Source: Imbricaverruca yamaguchii
Taxonomy: Eukaryota; Arthropoda; Thecostraca; Neoverrucidae
Assembly (NCBI GenBank): GCA_034440575.1
Contig: JAOTOL010001568.1
Coordinates: 1,872,001 to 1,936,000 of the forward strand
Direction of reading: 5' to 3'
DNA length: 64,000 bases
The notes under the pieces: generated by a model
Told to the model about the DNA's origin: nothing
The model's input: the letters and a program-made list of their open reading frames with translations, nothing else
The model's database searches: none
Translations under genes and position numbers: made by a program
Shown: in pieces, positions 44,020-56,300 of the stretch
How positions within the stretch are numbered: the first letter of the stretch is position 1
Layout of the letters: every line of letters begins with the position of its first letter

Positions 44020-44690
44020 TTTTTACGTGTCAGGGCGATTCGAAAATCCCGATGTGCTTATTTAACCCCTGGTCCTTTGGTTCGATTTGGAACCATTTTG
44101 CATTTTGTGGTTCCAGACACTTTTCAGACCCTTGTGCGTTAGCATGGTCCCTGTGTGCCTTGAGACCTTCCAGTGTATTTTTTTAGAGCTCCATGTATGT
44201 TTATTTAGGGCTGCAACTTATGTTTGGAGGGCCTGTCGCTTTTTGGGAGATTGTGTGCTTTAGAGCGTCGGTTGTATTCTCGGCCCCCGTTGTGCTCTTG
44301 GGGTCCCGCTGTGTTTATTTGTGGCTTCTAACGCACATTCGTGGGACCTAGTACGATTGTGGGATTCGTGGGACCTAGTACGATTTTTCTGTGTCCCAGC
44401 CTGACTTCCCGCTCCCAGGCGCGTGGTTCCGGTTACCCAACGCCAGTTTTCTGGGCTCAATGCTATTTTTGCGGATCTTTTCTGATTTTGTTTTCTCTCT
44501 CAAAAGCCCGAATTCCAGCCTGACATTTCGAGACCCTGTCGCCAAGTATTTGTATCCCGTCTTGATTTTTCGAGATTCGGTATTTTTCGGCGGCGTACAC
44601 AATTTGTGAGGGCATCTGGTAATATGTTCTGTGCTCCAGAGCCATTTTACCGACTCTGCCATTTATTTTTTGGGAATCCCTCCTTTTATT
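44020..44690 (-). repeat. Phrase-built dispersed repeat, copy 4 (inverted relative to copy 3)
   Basis: Reverse complement aligns in order with 42868-43455 over about 600 bp with clear divergence and small gaps. The two form a long inverted repeat with a spacer of about 560 bp (43456-44021). A local tandem doubling of 'gtgggacctagtacgatt' is at 44341-44385. Frames of up to 136 residues are incidental. Confidence 0.75.
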
Positions 44691-44699
44691 GGAGGGCTC

Positions 44700-46290
44700 A
44701 AGCTTGACATTTTCGGATACCAGATTTTTCGATATTTTCGTATTTTCGGAGAAAGGAGAAAAAAGAAGAAACGTGGAGTGGGAGAAGAAATGAGTTCGTA
44801 CTTTTACTTTGAAAATCAATGTGATTTCTGAACAGTTTAATAGAATACCGCACGACACGTCGAATGACTCCACTTGATGAATTTTGAAGACATAGCAACG
44901 AGGCGCGAGGACTTCGAACTATTTAAGCTGACCTTCGGTCTTGTGGTTTGACATGCCCCGGTTTGAAATGTTACTCGAGGTGTACCACGGGCTATTGTTT
45001 GGTACCAGATGTGGGTAGGCTATGGAGAAGAAAAATGCGACGCGACCAAAGAAATCAGATTAATATTTGACATTAGTTCTATTTGGCGGCATTATAATAC
45101 GGCACAAGCCACGTGGAGCGACACCCACTTGGTGAAAATTGAACCGATAGCGATGAGCCGCGAGGACTTTCCCATATAGTTGCACAGCAATTCCCCAACC
45201 ATGAGACATGGTGACTTCGTTCACCGCATGTACTCAATTAATCCTTGCACCACAATTTTAGGTGTAAAATTACGTGGTATCATGAGACACATTTGAGCGA
45301 GAGGTAGTACATGCGCATGGTGTTTCCCCAGTATCTGATAGTATTGTATAATATATGTATCGTTGTTGGATCAAACATACAAATACGTTGATTGATCGGT
45401 ATATTTCTTATTAAACCTGTAGAATGCGGAGCCCAACAATGACACAGCATAGCAAGTGGAAAGAAACGTCAATTTATTCCGCAGTTTTATAGCCTCTTAA
45501 ATCATCATTATTCTGTATTCGCCCATGGTGGTTGCACGCGCCAGCATTGAACAACCTTACGTGCAAGGCTCGTCGGAATGTTAGTCGTAAGTACGAAAAT
45601 ATATCAAACTATAGCAAAAATCGATTACGTCAATATAATGTGACTCGGGACAGAATCGAAAAGTTTCATGTCAGAACAGGCCGTATTTTCGTGAAGTGCC
45701 ACTTGTGATTTCTAATTTTAAAGACGATGGTGGCATTCGATAGTTTTTTTAATCCCTAAGTTATTTAATTAATTCAAAAAATCGGTTCAGGAAGCCAGAC
45801 TAGGGGATGGGATCATGGTCCATTTGCCCCCCACCCCGACCGTCACAGGATCGCCCTGGCCGTTGTGCGACAATTGCCTTCTGTTGTGTTCCTGATGGCC
45901 ATTTTGATTGGATATTGTATTTTGGAATAACGACACAATGGCAATAGTACTGCAAACAGAAACAAACACACAACACTGGCGGCGAACACAGCACCGGCAG
46001 TGCTGCACAATGTACCGACCAATACGTCACTCCTAACCTACACCAGAACAATGTACACTGGGTCGTAAACGTACTGAAAACAGGACACGGAGGAATACTC
46101 TCGCGGTTGTTCTAACGCATCGCAGCTTCATCAACGTGTGACAAGAAAGACCTGCTATGCGCAATATGATACAAAGTACGGCACACACAAGCTCGAAACG
46201 ACGCTTTGTACGCTTCCGCGGGCGAACCCAGTTGGCCCATTTCATGGCACAGACGGCGGTCGGCACGGCAGACTGATGTCACGTGCTCTG
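44700..46290. other. No gene recognised
   Basis: Frames up to 83 residues, without motifs. Nothing further is supported. Confidence 0.4.
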
Positions 46291-46309
46291 GTCAGAGCAC
46301 ACTTGGCGG

Positions 46310-46570
46310 CCGGGGCCGTCGAGGTCGGTCAGCGAGTTACAGATGCGAAGCCGGAGAGGTCGCCTGCTGCGCCTCAATATCTCCAGATTACGTTAACGTG
46401 GCGAGACCCCGGGAGCCGTTGGGGTCGGCCAGCGAGTCACAGACGTGAAGCCGGATAGAGAGGTTGCCTGGTTGGTTGGTTGGTTATTTGAGTTTTAGGA
46501 CGCATCGACCAGGTTTGGCCATTTAGTGCTCGGAGGTCGCCTGATGCGCCCCAATATCTCCAGGGCACGG
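46310..46570. repeat. Diverged tandem duplication with a LINE 3'-end remnant
   Basis: gaggtcggtcagcgagttacagatgcgaagccgga (about 46320) is repeated as ggggtcggccagcgagtcacagacgtgaagccgga (about 46420), and gaggtcgcctg.tgcgcc.caatatctcca occurs at about 46356 and 46532. Between them gttggttggttggttatttgagttttaggacgcatcgacc (46471-46512) resembles the I-like LINE 3' end with an (aacc)n tail on the minus strand. The near repeat on both sides suggests an insertion inside a duplicated segment. Confidence 0.5.
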
Positions 46571-47140
46571 CGACGTGGCGTGTCGGTGTCCGAAACAGTG
46601 CGCACTGCGCACAGCTCCCATCTTACTGCCGTGGCTGGACTTGCCGGGCGTCGCCGAAGATATATGGTCGCCCGCGACTGTCTGGAGGAGGGGTATCCTG
46701 CATATGCTCTAAACCTCCCGCGCGATCTAAAAATACAAATTACAACGGATATACTTGATGCGATGATCGGTTGGTTGCGTAGTGTGAACGACCAACAGGC
46801 AGACATACAAGTTCAGATTACCTGACAAATTGCGAACATTTTTCAGGAAGCTGTTACAACTCATGAGACTAACATCAACAGGATTATCAACCACTAGACA
46901 CATGCTAGAAGTCAATAAGATTAAATTCCGATGAGAAGGGCGTCAGAAGCTCAGAGGTTAAGCTGAACATTTGGCATGTCATAGGTACGGTGTTCCTCGC
47001 AATACCCGCCCTTCCTGTCAGGGTGAGAGTCAAGCGATGCAATATGGCCTCAGTTTATGAGTGTGTCGAAAGGCCACAAGCAGTCACATTCTGATGAGAT
47101 GCATCCCACAAGATATGCATCCCACGGCAAACCACTGGGA

Positions 47141-47144
<4 letters not shown>

Positions 47145-47209
<65 letters not shown>
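47145..47209. repeat. (TA)n microsatellite
   Basis: About 32 uninterrupted TA dinucleotides. Confidence 0.98.
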
Positions 47210-47211
<2 letters not shown>

Positions 47212-47239
47212 CGGAATGCCGCAATATATATGTGCATCG

Positions 47240-47400
47240 CAGGTGTCTAATTCAAACCATAACACAGGGCATACATTTCCGGCTGCACCCAAGGGTACGT
47301 AGTTCAGGCTATAGCACAGGGCATAGGTTTCCGGCTGCACTAGAGGGTATGTAACCTAGGCGATACCACAGGGCCATGTCAAGTTGTACCAAGGGATATT
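47240..47400 (+). repeat. 52-bp tandem repeat, about three copies
   Basis: cacagggc occurs at 47263, 47315 and 47367 (period 52 bp) within units like ccataacacagggcatacatttccggctgcac. Confidence 0.75.
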
Positions 47401-47894
47401 TATTTCCGGCCATATGAGAGCCGGGATCATCGAGGTCAACTTCGATTTTCGCTGGGCCACGCCAACAGACGAATTTTCCGGACTCGACTAAAGCGAAGAC
47501 ATTGGGAAATTCAACGAGCATTGACTGCATCACGTCGTATGTTACCGTACCACACAATACTGGTGCTCGACAATAAAACACCATGATATTCAAGACGAAG
47601 CGAATTCTACCTTTGACGAAATGTTATCTGGAATTAGTCCACCGGTAGGATGAGACTGTTGCTTATATAGATCACCTAACAGTGACCGAACGAAGTGACT
47701 ATAATATGCATTACAGTATATTCAATCCCTATTTCGAGGACTGCACCAGGAATGCATTACTTTTCTTTAAATACAAAAATTGCAGTGAATTTATTGTATG
47801 TGTGTGCAGCCCTTTTTCAAAATGACTTTTCACAGCGGCTTCTGTGCCTTCAACTTGGCGCCACCTCGGTCTGGGCGAAGGCACCAGGTTAAAA

Positions 47895-48060
47895 ACACTC
47901 GGATATCCGGCTGGCAGGGAACACTCGGGAGACGCGGTTGGGGAGAACACTCGGATATCCGACTGGCAGATAACATTCGGGAGACGTAGTTGGGGAGAAC
48001 ATTCGAGAGACCCGGCTGGGGAGAACATTCGATAGACTCGACTGGGGAGAATCCGGGGCA
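47895..48060 (+). repeat. About 27-bp tandem repeat around GGGGAGAACA(C/T)TCG
   Basis: Six diverged units of gg(c/t)tggggagaaca(c/t)tcg.(t)ag(a)c. No coding role seen. Confidence 0.75.
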
Positions 48061-48064
48061 GGCT

Positions 48065-49235
48065 GGCTGCTAGCTCCACATCAGATTGGGCTTTACGTGT
48101 ATCGAGACTAAAACTTGCATCTCAAATAGCTGAAACAGTGGTTAATTCTGCGAGTAGTGTTAAGCCAGGAACTGCTACAAGGATGATAATTGTGCGCTAT
48201 TCTACGCACTTAATTTCCAAACAATGTAAGCATAGACGATTGCAGTACAACATTGCAATCATGATGACCTTCGTGTAAAACATTTTGCGTGTGTGCAAAA
48301 CAGTTCTAATAAGAAATTATCCCGAAAAGCAATGTCAGCTAAGGCCGTCCACAACGTAATTACCGGATTGGAAAGGGAGCTGCGAAAACTTCAGTACCAC
48401 TTTTGAACGGCTTGCCTACGAGATTCGCTGAAGGATCGGCAGGAGAATTAGGGATTAGGTTGAATTCCCTTTGATCTTATGGAATCGATGATTGGATTGT
48501 ATCACTTTTGGACCAGAGGATTGTGGATTGGATTTAAATCCCCTTGATAAGATTATAATCAACACTGCCATCCAGAAGTACGGTGTTATATACGTTCGAG
48601 GTGGCAAGCGCCCCTTCAAGCCTGGCTTTGCCCCCCAATAATTTAAACTACTAACATGGAACCCTATGGAGTATGCCCCTATCAACTTGGGCTGCTCATT
48701 GCCTTTATGCACTTTGCCACCCCAATAACTTTCAGAAATCAACACCAGTGCTGCCATCATATCAGAATGCAGACACGCCACATGTCACCTTCATCACAGC
48801 ATGTTAAAGTCATGACAAACACGAAAATATGCATATGAAAAATAAATCATGGTTTTAATCGCATGTTTTCTAGCGGTATCTTGCGCATTTGTTTAAAGAT
48901 ACTGCTGATTTGGGCTCACTAGCGGCAGAAGTTCGAGTGTGATCAGGCAAGGGGTCGCAGGCCAGAGGGAATCAACCTTTCCCACCCAGTGAGTCGCAGG
49001 CTGAACCTTCACCATTCAGTTCTGTGACATGACATTCAACACCACTTGGTTTTCAAAAGGTCCTCAATTTTCAAGGGAATTGGGAGAGTGAACTGCCCAG
49101 CGAGCCAAGCCAGCGGAGGTGTATACATCCTCGAGGCAGCTGCTTTTCTGTGCTCCACGGTGCGACCTCATACCAGACAACTTGTCGCCTAACGTGCCTG
49201 ATAACACCATGGCCTGCTTCACGTGGTTCCCTCTC
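48065..49235. other. No gene recognised
   Basis: Spacer downstream of the BTB zinc-finger gene on the minus strand; its 3' UTR may run into the high-coordinate end. No clear polyadenylation choice can be made. Frames up to 108 residues have no motif. Confidence 0.4.
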
Positions 49236-49239
49236 CCTC

Positions 49240-49640
49240 ATGAGGTGGCCCCAGCCGTCTCTGGCAAACTAGCTGAGGAGACGACCCCTCATGAGGCGGC
49301 TCCAGCCGTCTCCGGCGGACTGGCCGAGGAGACGACCCCTCAAGAGGTGGCTCCAGCCGTCTCTGGCAGACTAGCAGAGACGACCTCTCACGAGGTGGCT
49401 CCAGCCGTCTCTGGCAGACTAGCTGAGACGACCTCTCACGAGGTGGCTCCAGCCGTCTCTGGCATACTAGCTGAGGAGACGATCCCTCATGAGGCGGCTC
49501 CAGCCGTCTCCGGCGGGCTGGCCGAGGAGACGACCCATCACGAGGTGGCTCCAGCCGTCTCTGGCGGATCGGCCGAGGAGACGACCCCTCATGAGGTGGC
49601 TCCAGCCGTCTCTGGCGGACTGGCCGAAGAGACACGCCGC
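49240..49640 (-). repeat. 51/48-bp minisatellite at the stop codon of the zinc-finger gene
   Basis: ccagccgtct starts at 49251, 49302, 49353, 49401, 49449, 49500, 49551 and 49602: spacings 51, 51, 48, 48, 51, 51 and 51, all multiples of three. The first unit on the minus strand supplies the last codons (ASPPETAGATS) and stop of the zinc-finger exon; the other units are 3' of the stop. They remain open in two other frames (17-residue repeats of the type QRRLEPPHEGSSPRPVR), which may simply reflect the period. Confidence 0.9.
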
Positions 49641-49935
49641 TGCTGTCGCTTCACCATGTCCACCAGCGAATCGAGTCGCAGCGGCTCGGACGTCTGCAGC
49701 ACCATGTTGGCCTCGTCCAGGATCTGGATGGCGTGTTGCGCGTCCGTCACAGACAGGTGGTGTTCGCGCGTCACGTGCGCGCACCACTCGTCGTGCGTAG
49801 GCAGCACCTTCCAGCACCACTTGCACTTGAGTGTCGGCCCAGACGTGTGGAACGCCTTGATGTGGCGGCGACGGAAGCCCCACGAGGTGTACGACTTCTC
49901 GCAGAACGGACACGGAAATGGGTAGCTTGTGTGTG
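49589..49935 (-). CDS. BTB zinc-finger transcription factor: terminal exon with two C2H2 fingers
   Basis: Acceptor tcattccag ends at 49936; the exon reads HTSYPFPCPFCEKSYTSWGF... and encodes two C2H2 fingers with identical spacing: CPFC-x12-H-x4-H (CPFCEKSYTSWGFRRRHIKAFH region) and CKWC-x12-H-x4-H (ending HVTREH). A helical tail follows (DAQHAIQILDEANMVLQTSE, VDMVKRQQRR) and the stop is at 49589. Paired C-x2-C-x12-H-x4-H fingers at the C-terminus are usual for arthropod BTB-ZF factors of the tramtrack/lola/broad group, which bind DNA through them. The exon begins with two bases that complete the codon started by the preceding exon (A + CA = Thr). High GC at third positions matches the BTB exon. 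Alternative terminal finger exons are common in such genes and could lie elsewhere. Confidence 0.85.
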
Positions 49936-51891
49936 CTGGAATGAGTCATGGCGAGGTCAGAGAGCAGCATCTGCAAAGGCTTGAGGTTCGTGTGGCAGAG
50001 CGGGATGCTGATCTGATCCACCTTCGGACGCAGGGACGTCCGAATCCCGAGTTGGGACATTTCCAAGACTATATTCTGTGCACACGCATGTAACACATAG
50101 ACACCCACACATACACCACCAGAGCTTCGACAAACATTATTCTTGTGGTAATATGCTAAATGAGTAATAATTCTGAACTTTCGGGCGGGAAGGCGTAAAA
50201 TGTATTATAAAAGACCAGAGTAGGTTACGTAAGCTGAAAATGATCGTAACGAGATCAGCATGGTAAGGCAAGGGATAACAGCATAACCGGTGAAAATGCA
50301 AAGAGTGGCAGATAATGAATCACGATCATCACCTACGCTACGAAATACCTTCGATTTGCCGAGAAATACCAGTCATAAAGCATAACAGTGGAAGAACTTA
50401 AGTTCCCAGCTTATGCAAGCTAAACTTGGACTGAAACATGATTGATTACCTGCGTTTAAAGGCGCCTTAACTGCTAACCGTCATCTAGCGCACATTAAAC
50501 TGAAGCAGCGGAACTCGATCTTCCAGAGGAAAAGCTCATCTGCTGAAGAGTTAAGTGGAAAGAGTTTACTTTCATGGTGCAGAGTCGAATTTTTTCCTTG
50601 AAGCCGGGGCATAATATTGTGAAGTGTATGTTCCGGGAAGGGTGTGGGTGTATAGAGCCATTCCAGGTCTTGTGATTATGCCACATGATCAGCGATGTGT
50701 TATCATAAAATCCATTGGTTGATTATTTGCGTCACACAAGCTTTGACGCCACTGAACTTCGTGTCGACAGATTGGGAACTAGCCTTCAGAACGGAACAAC
50801 AATTGCGTGGAACGAAGAACGCGCCGCCGAGCCATAGAGCCATCCAAGACAGACGAGCCGTGCCGCTCTGGGCCGAGCTGTGGTGGTGCCCACGTACAAA
50901 GTGTGCTGTGTAAGCCGCCGTCAGAATACGTACGCCAGCTGTCACCAGTTGCAGCATAAGTTCCATGGAACATTACTTTTGTATCATGCCCTTGCGAAGT
51001 GCCTACTTTCAACAATACGTGCTTTATTTCAAATTCAAATACTGACATCCTTTTTGGCCCACCGTGCGGAGTGCGAACAGTTTCCAGACATAAAATATCT
51101 TTCAAACCTGCTATAATTCTTACTCTGCTGAAGAGTATCATGTTCTAGGTGCAGTGTTAAAATAATGGCTTTTCGTTAGGTGTGAGATGTCGAAACGAGA
51201 ATAGTATGATGTCGAAATGTGCCGCGTAAGCGATACCGCTGAACACGATTTTCAACCAAATTCTGATTCAACGGCGTACTCATACGTGTACCATTTTCGC
51301 TTGCTGCCAGATACCTAATTCAGGGATAACGATAACGATGCAAAATACCTATGCTTACCAACTGATATTGCATGGCCGACCACAGAACAGGCAAACCACT
51401 TGCCTGGAATTGTGAGAAGAGATGTTCGTTTATCATGATCCGCAATGATGGGGATAAACATGGTGCTTATCAACGAGACACTGTTAGAAATTAGATATGA
51501 AAACGTCGTAGACTCATCAAGAAATACGATGTCGATACTTCGTTGGAAGGGATGCCGATTCAGTATTCAGAAAGTGGCATATTCCACCATATTTCACGAA
51601 TAATTTATTCCCGTCTAGATGAGATATTCAGAATTGATCTGTTCTCCAGCCCTGATAAAGATTCACGACATCCTAGACAAATGCACCTAGCAGTATTTAC
51701 CTTCAGCTTCAGGTTCGTGTGGTGTTGTTGGAAACTGCACTGAAAAAAACGGTACTTAAGTGCATACAAATTGTGCATGCATAACCAACATTATCTACAT
51801 CTCTGACACCAAACATTTGGTGGTCCAACTACATCTGACGCCCAGCTGGAAATGAATTTGAGCATGCCAACAGTATCAGGCTGCCACTCAC

Positions 51892-51984
51892 TGAAGACGT
51901 AGTCGGGGTCGGAAGAAGAGCCTTGCGACGACAAAGGTAATGCCGACCCAAGGTTCTTGCTCTTTTCAATCGGGTCTATTGTGA
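51892..51984 (-). CDS. BTB zinc-finger gene: short 93-bp exon
   Basis: Flanked by an acceptor (ttgtctgtgtccgcag) and a donor (GTGAGTGG). It carries 2 + 90 + 1 bases: two bases completing a Val codon from the linker exon, thirty codons (TIDPIEKSKNLGSALPLSSQ ... DPDYVF) and one base for the next exon. Phase therefore fits both neighbours. Composition (Ser, Asp, Pro) is typical of disordered linkers in these factors. No domain is known for it. Confidence 0.75.
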
Positions 51985-52649
51985 CTGCGGACACAGACAA
52001 CACACATCCGTAAGCCATCACATGCCCACCCGGTTGCCGTAGTGTATGGGTTACAGGCGCCCCAGCAGCCCCCTGACGTACACGTCACGCTGGCAAATAG
52101 AACCGCAACAAGGGGACAGCTGTCCCCGCCACCGGTTCGGTTCAACAGTCCTCGCCGTGTTGGGAGTTCAGAACCTCGCTCGTGCCTCTGTACAGACACC
52201 TGGCACGAGACGACAGCTACGCACTATGTGAATCGTCACCAGCGACCTTTCCCGCACCTAAATCGTCACCGTCGACCTTTCCCAACGCCTAAATGCACAT
52301 GCAGGGCAGAACGAGTCGCCAAACCATTCCTGGCTCACGCAAAGCTCACCCCGCACGTCTATGGCGTTAATCACATGTGACCGTGCGACACGCAGCCGGT
52401 GACGACGGCTCCGAGTTGACAGACTATTGCCTTGACCGCCACGGACAGACTATTGGCTGTATGACGCCCTAACTGTGCGGTTGCATAGCGTCGCAAATCT
52501 CTCACGCCGTCTGATGGCGAACGAATAGTAGCGACGGATGGGGCCCGAACTCACGACCTTTTGGTTGGGATACTCGCCCTTGCCCCCGACCGCATGTCCG
52601 GGTCGATGTACCGCCGCGCAAAGGGGGGGGGAGGGGTGGCAGCACTCAC

Positions 52650-52941
52650 CGCTGGCGGCCGAGTGTGTGACCAGCAGGCGGGCCGGCGCGGCGGCTGACG
52701 TGGCGGGAGCAGCCGGTGGAGGGCTGGGCGGCTCGTCCGACACGGGACTGGTTGGCTCCTCCTTGATGCACGGCTCGACCGATGGCGACTGGACGCGTTG
52801 CCGCTTGGGCGCCGGCGGCGGCGGCGGCGCTGGCGGCGGGGTGAGTCGGGAGGCAGACCCGGCTCGCTTGGCGGCCAGTCGTGTGTCCAGCAGCGGCGGC
52901 GGCGGCGGCGGCGGCGGAGGCGGGACGGTCCCACCCAGCGG
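52650..52941 (-). CDS. BTB zinc-finger gene: proline-rich linker exon
   Basis: Proposed from an acceptor gcgtccag (exon base 52941) to donor GCG^GTGAGT (52650), 292 bp: phase 0 in, phase 1 out, which agrees with the BTB exon and the 93-bp exon. The peptide has poly-Pro runs, a basic PPAPKRQRVQSP segment that may be a nuclear signal, and PCIKEEPTSPVSDEPPSPPP, containing the SUMO consensus IKEE with nearby SP sites (a possible phospho-SUMO motif). The acceptor choice is the weakest point, since it lies in a 92-bp repeat that offers the same site twice more upstream. Ser/Pro/Ala composition is usual between BTB and fingers. Confidence 0.7.
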
Positions 52942-53125
52942 CTGGACGCACGGACCGTCGTCAGTCACACCGCCCGGACCCGCCAGCCGACCCACCAGGG
53001 CGGCGGCGGAGGCGGGACGGTCCCACCCAGCGGCTGGACGCACGGACCGTCGTCAGTCACACCGCCCGGACCCGCCAGCCGACCCACCAGGGCGGCGGCG
53101 GAGGCGGGGCGGTCCCACCCAGCGG
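52905..53125 (-). repeat. 92-bp tandem repeat over the linker-exon acceptor
   Basis: cgggacggtcccacccagcgg starts at 52921, 53013 and (as cggggcgg) 53105: period 92 bp, nearly three copies. Each copy holds the acceptor-like gcgtccag followed by the CCGCTGGGTGGGACCG exon start on the minus strand. As 92 is not a multiple of three, use of an upstream copy would shift the frame unless the repeat is intronic, which suggests that only the last acceptor is productive. Confidence 0.85.
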
Positions 53126-53342
53126 CTGGACGCATGGCTCCCTCGCTCGGATGCTTCTCTGGCGAGATCGTTGTGAGCAAACCAGCGCCAGCCCGATACA
53201 ACATTATAACGGAGAGCCTGACCGTGGTAATGATGATGAATTGGGGTTTAGGGGCGAGTCGACTACCATGGTCATTTTGCGCCCATAACTGTGTTTTTAG
53301 GCTATCTAGTATGCTCCTACAGTAGGCAGTAAAACAAAATAG

Positions 53343-56300
53343 TCAGGGACGACGATAGATGACATCAAAATTTGCTTGTCGAAGGAAGGTAAAAATGTCC
53401 CCAGACGACACAACCTCAGAGTCATCCTTTAGCAGCATACGCAAAGTGTCGCTGTTTACACGTCCTAAAATCTGGTGTCGTACAGGTTCTAATGTTAAAC
53501 AGCCTATTAAAACATGATAAACGGTAAGCGGGTCAGAACACCGTGGGCATAAAGGTCGGTCATCACCGGTCAGTATATAGCTGTGTGTCACGAAGACATG
53601 CCCTATCCTCAATCGACAAAGCGTCACTTCCTCTCGTCGCGAGGTTCGGTGTGAGGACTGCCCAGCTCTGGTTCTATAACTCTCAGTTTACTGGGCTTGG
53701 AGTTCCAGGCTCGTTGCCGTTCAGATCGTATATGTGGTAAAATGGGAGGATACATATCTCTTGGTGGAAGGGCTAGGCGAATTTCACAGCCATTACTAGT
53801 AGGGTGCTTGGCGGCCATATCGGCAACATCATTTCCAGCAAGTCCAACATGACTAGGGATCCAGCAGAATACGACATTTTTGTCGAGGACAGTTAGGGAT
53901 TTGACGATGCGAAGAATCCTTTGGACAAGCCGGCTATCTGGGTTGAAAGACTTCATTGCCAGCAGACTGCTTAAGGAGTCGGTAAAAACCACGTGATTTG
54001 TGGACTGGTCATCCTGTATATAGTAAAGAGATTGCAGAATGGCATCTAGTTCAGCAGTAAAAATGGACGCCTGCTTCGGTAAGCGGAAATATCCAATACC
54101 GCGTCGACCGACGCACGCGCATCCCACTCCCGACGAGGACTTTGAGCCGTCTGTGTATATGCGATAGATTAACGGTACTGGGGTATTTTCTCCAATGCCA
54201 ACATGCGGAATTCTTCAGGGTTGACACTCCCCTTATTTGAGCAGGACAGAGCAAGGTCTGTCTGGATTGGGACAACCTGCCAAGGGGGAGACTCGGAGTG
54301 ACAGCGCGTGCCACAGGACCTGGTTTGATATTGCACTTACGAAATGGCGGGGCCATGCGTCCATAAAAAGGTAGGACACGCTGATTACTGAGTGGACGGA
54401 GCGGCGGCGATGGTCTTGAAAATATCCATTTGTATGCTGAGTGCTTCCGGTTCTGTGCGACCTTACATGAGTATATCGCTCCCAGTAGTGTACGGCGTAA
54501 CGCAAGAGGAAGTTCATCAGTCTCGGTCATTAAGCTACCAACCGGTGAAGTACGGAAAGCTCCAGTGGCAATACGAAGGGCTGTATTGTGGATAACGTCC
54601 AGACGGCGTTTCGTTGTAACGCACGCCCCATCATATATAAAACATCTATAGTCGATTATAGAGCGTACGATCAGTCGGTACATAAGAAGCAAAATACTTC
54701 CGTCTGCTCCATACGAACACCTGGAGACAGTCCTCATCACCTGCAGCCTCTTAGTGCATTTCTGCGCAAGATCTTTCATGTGGGTGTTATACGTTAGTCG
54801 GCGGTCCATCCATATACCTAGGAACTTGACGGCAGGCTTGAATGGAATATGGTGCCCATTGAGCATAATAATGGGGTCGGTGCACAAGTGCCTGCGGCAG
54901 GAGTGCACAGCGATGGTTTTAGACGTGGACACAACAAAGCCTGTTTCATCACACCAACCCTGAACCTTCCGGACAGCCAGCTGGAGTTGTCTCTGCACCG
55001 TGCGAACAGAGCGCGAAGAACACCATACGGCGAGATCATCTACAAATAGCGCCTTGCCTACGAAAGTCGGCAGTGATGTAGCCACATCATTGATAGCGAC
55101 AGCAAACAATGCTACACTTAATATGCTTCCCTGCGGGACTCCGTTAAGTTGCGGAAAAGCGCCAGATAGTGTGCGGCCTATTCTAACACGAAACGTTCTG
55201 GAAGCTAAAAAGTTTGTCAGAAAGAACCCCATGGAGCCCCTGACACCCATACTATGTAACTTCATCAGTATACCGTCACGCCATGTCGTGTCATAAGTGT
55301 CATCAATGTCGAAAAATAATGCAGCTGTAGGTTGGCGCTTCATAAACCCAGAGCGCATGATTGAGTCAAGTGTTAGAATATGGTCAAGTGTGGTACGGTG
55401 TTTTCGCAAGCCACTCTGTATCATGGTAAGACAATTGTTACGTTCTAGAAACCACATCAATCGGACATTAACCATTTTCTCAACCAGTTTGCATAGCGAG
55501 CAGGTAAGCGAGATGGGGCGGTAGTGTAGTGGGTCCTCCCCGGATTTATTTGGTTTCCGTATAGGCACAACAATTGCTTCCCGCCACGAAGATGGAAATG
55601 TGGCTAATTTCCACATTTCATTGATGGCTGCCATGAGTATTTCTATAACAGTCGCTGGTATATGTTTCATTATACCATTATGCAATGTGTCCGGGCCCTC
55701 TGCCACACTCCTGAGTGTGCTAATTGTTGCAGTTAATTCAGAGATCGAGAATGGTACGTTGTAGTCGAGGATATCTGAAGTGGAAAAATCAAGGGAGCGC
55801 TCATCGCACCGAGCCTTATGTCGTAGAAACAGTTCGTTACTAGTATTTTCCGAGCGTGCGGACAACGCACATCCTATGTTGTCGGCCACTTCTACTGGGT
55901 CAATAATATCTTGTCCGGCCATGTGTAAGACGGGGAGAGGAACTGGAGCGTGTCTTCCAAAGAAGCACTTAATTCGAGACCATACAGTTGATAAAGATGT
56001 GGAGCGATTTAACGTGTTGACGTACGCCTTCCATGAGTTTCGTTTCGCCTCGGCGATGGTTCGTCTAGCGAGCGCTCGTGCTTTGCGAAAGGCTATAAGA
56101 TTGTGTGTGCAACTATTGTTATTAAATGTACGAAATGCCCTCTTCCTGGCACGGACTGCCTCTCGACACTTCTCAGACCACTATGGGACTGGTACTCTAA
56201 TCGACGTTCCCGATGATCGTAGGATGTGTCGCCGAGCAATCTCCAGAGTCAACGTAGTGAATTCCTCCAAGGACATAACCGATTCTACCGAATGGTTGCC

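Noticed and set aside
49219..49635. Protein made of 17-residue repeats of the type RRLEPPHEGSS
   Set aside because: It is the 51-bp minisatellite downstream of the zinc-finger stop; openness follows from the multiple-of-three period. Kept only as a repeat.
52538..53325. Plus-strand Gly/Arg-rich frames of up to 212 residues
   Set aside because: They are the reverse of the proline-rich linker exon and the 92-bp repeat; the minus-strand model has splice sites and phase support.
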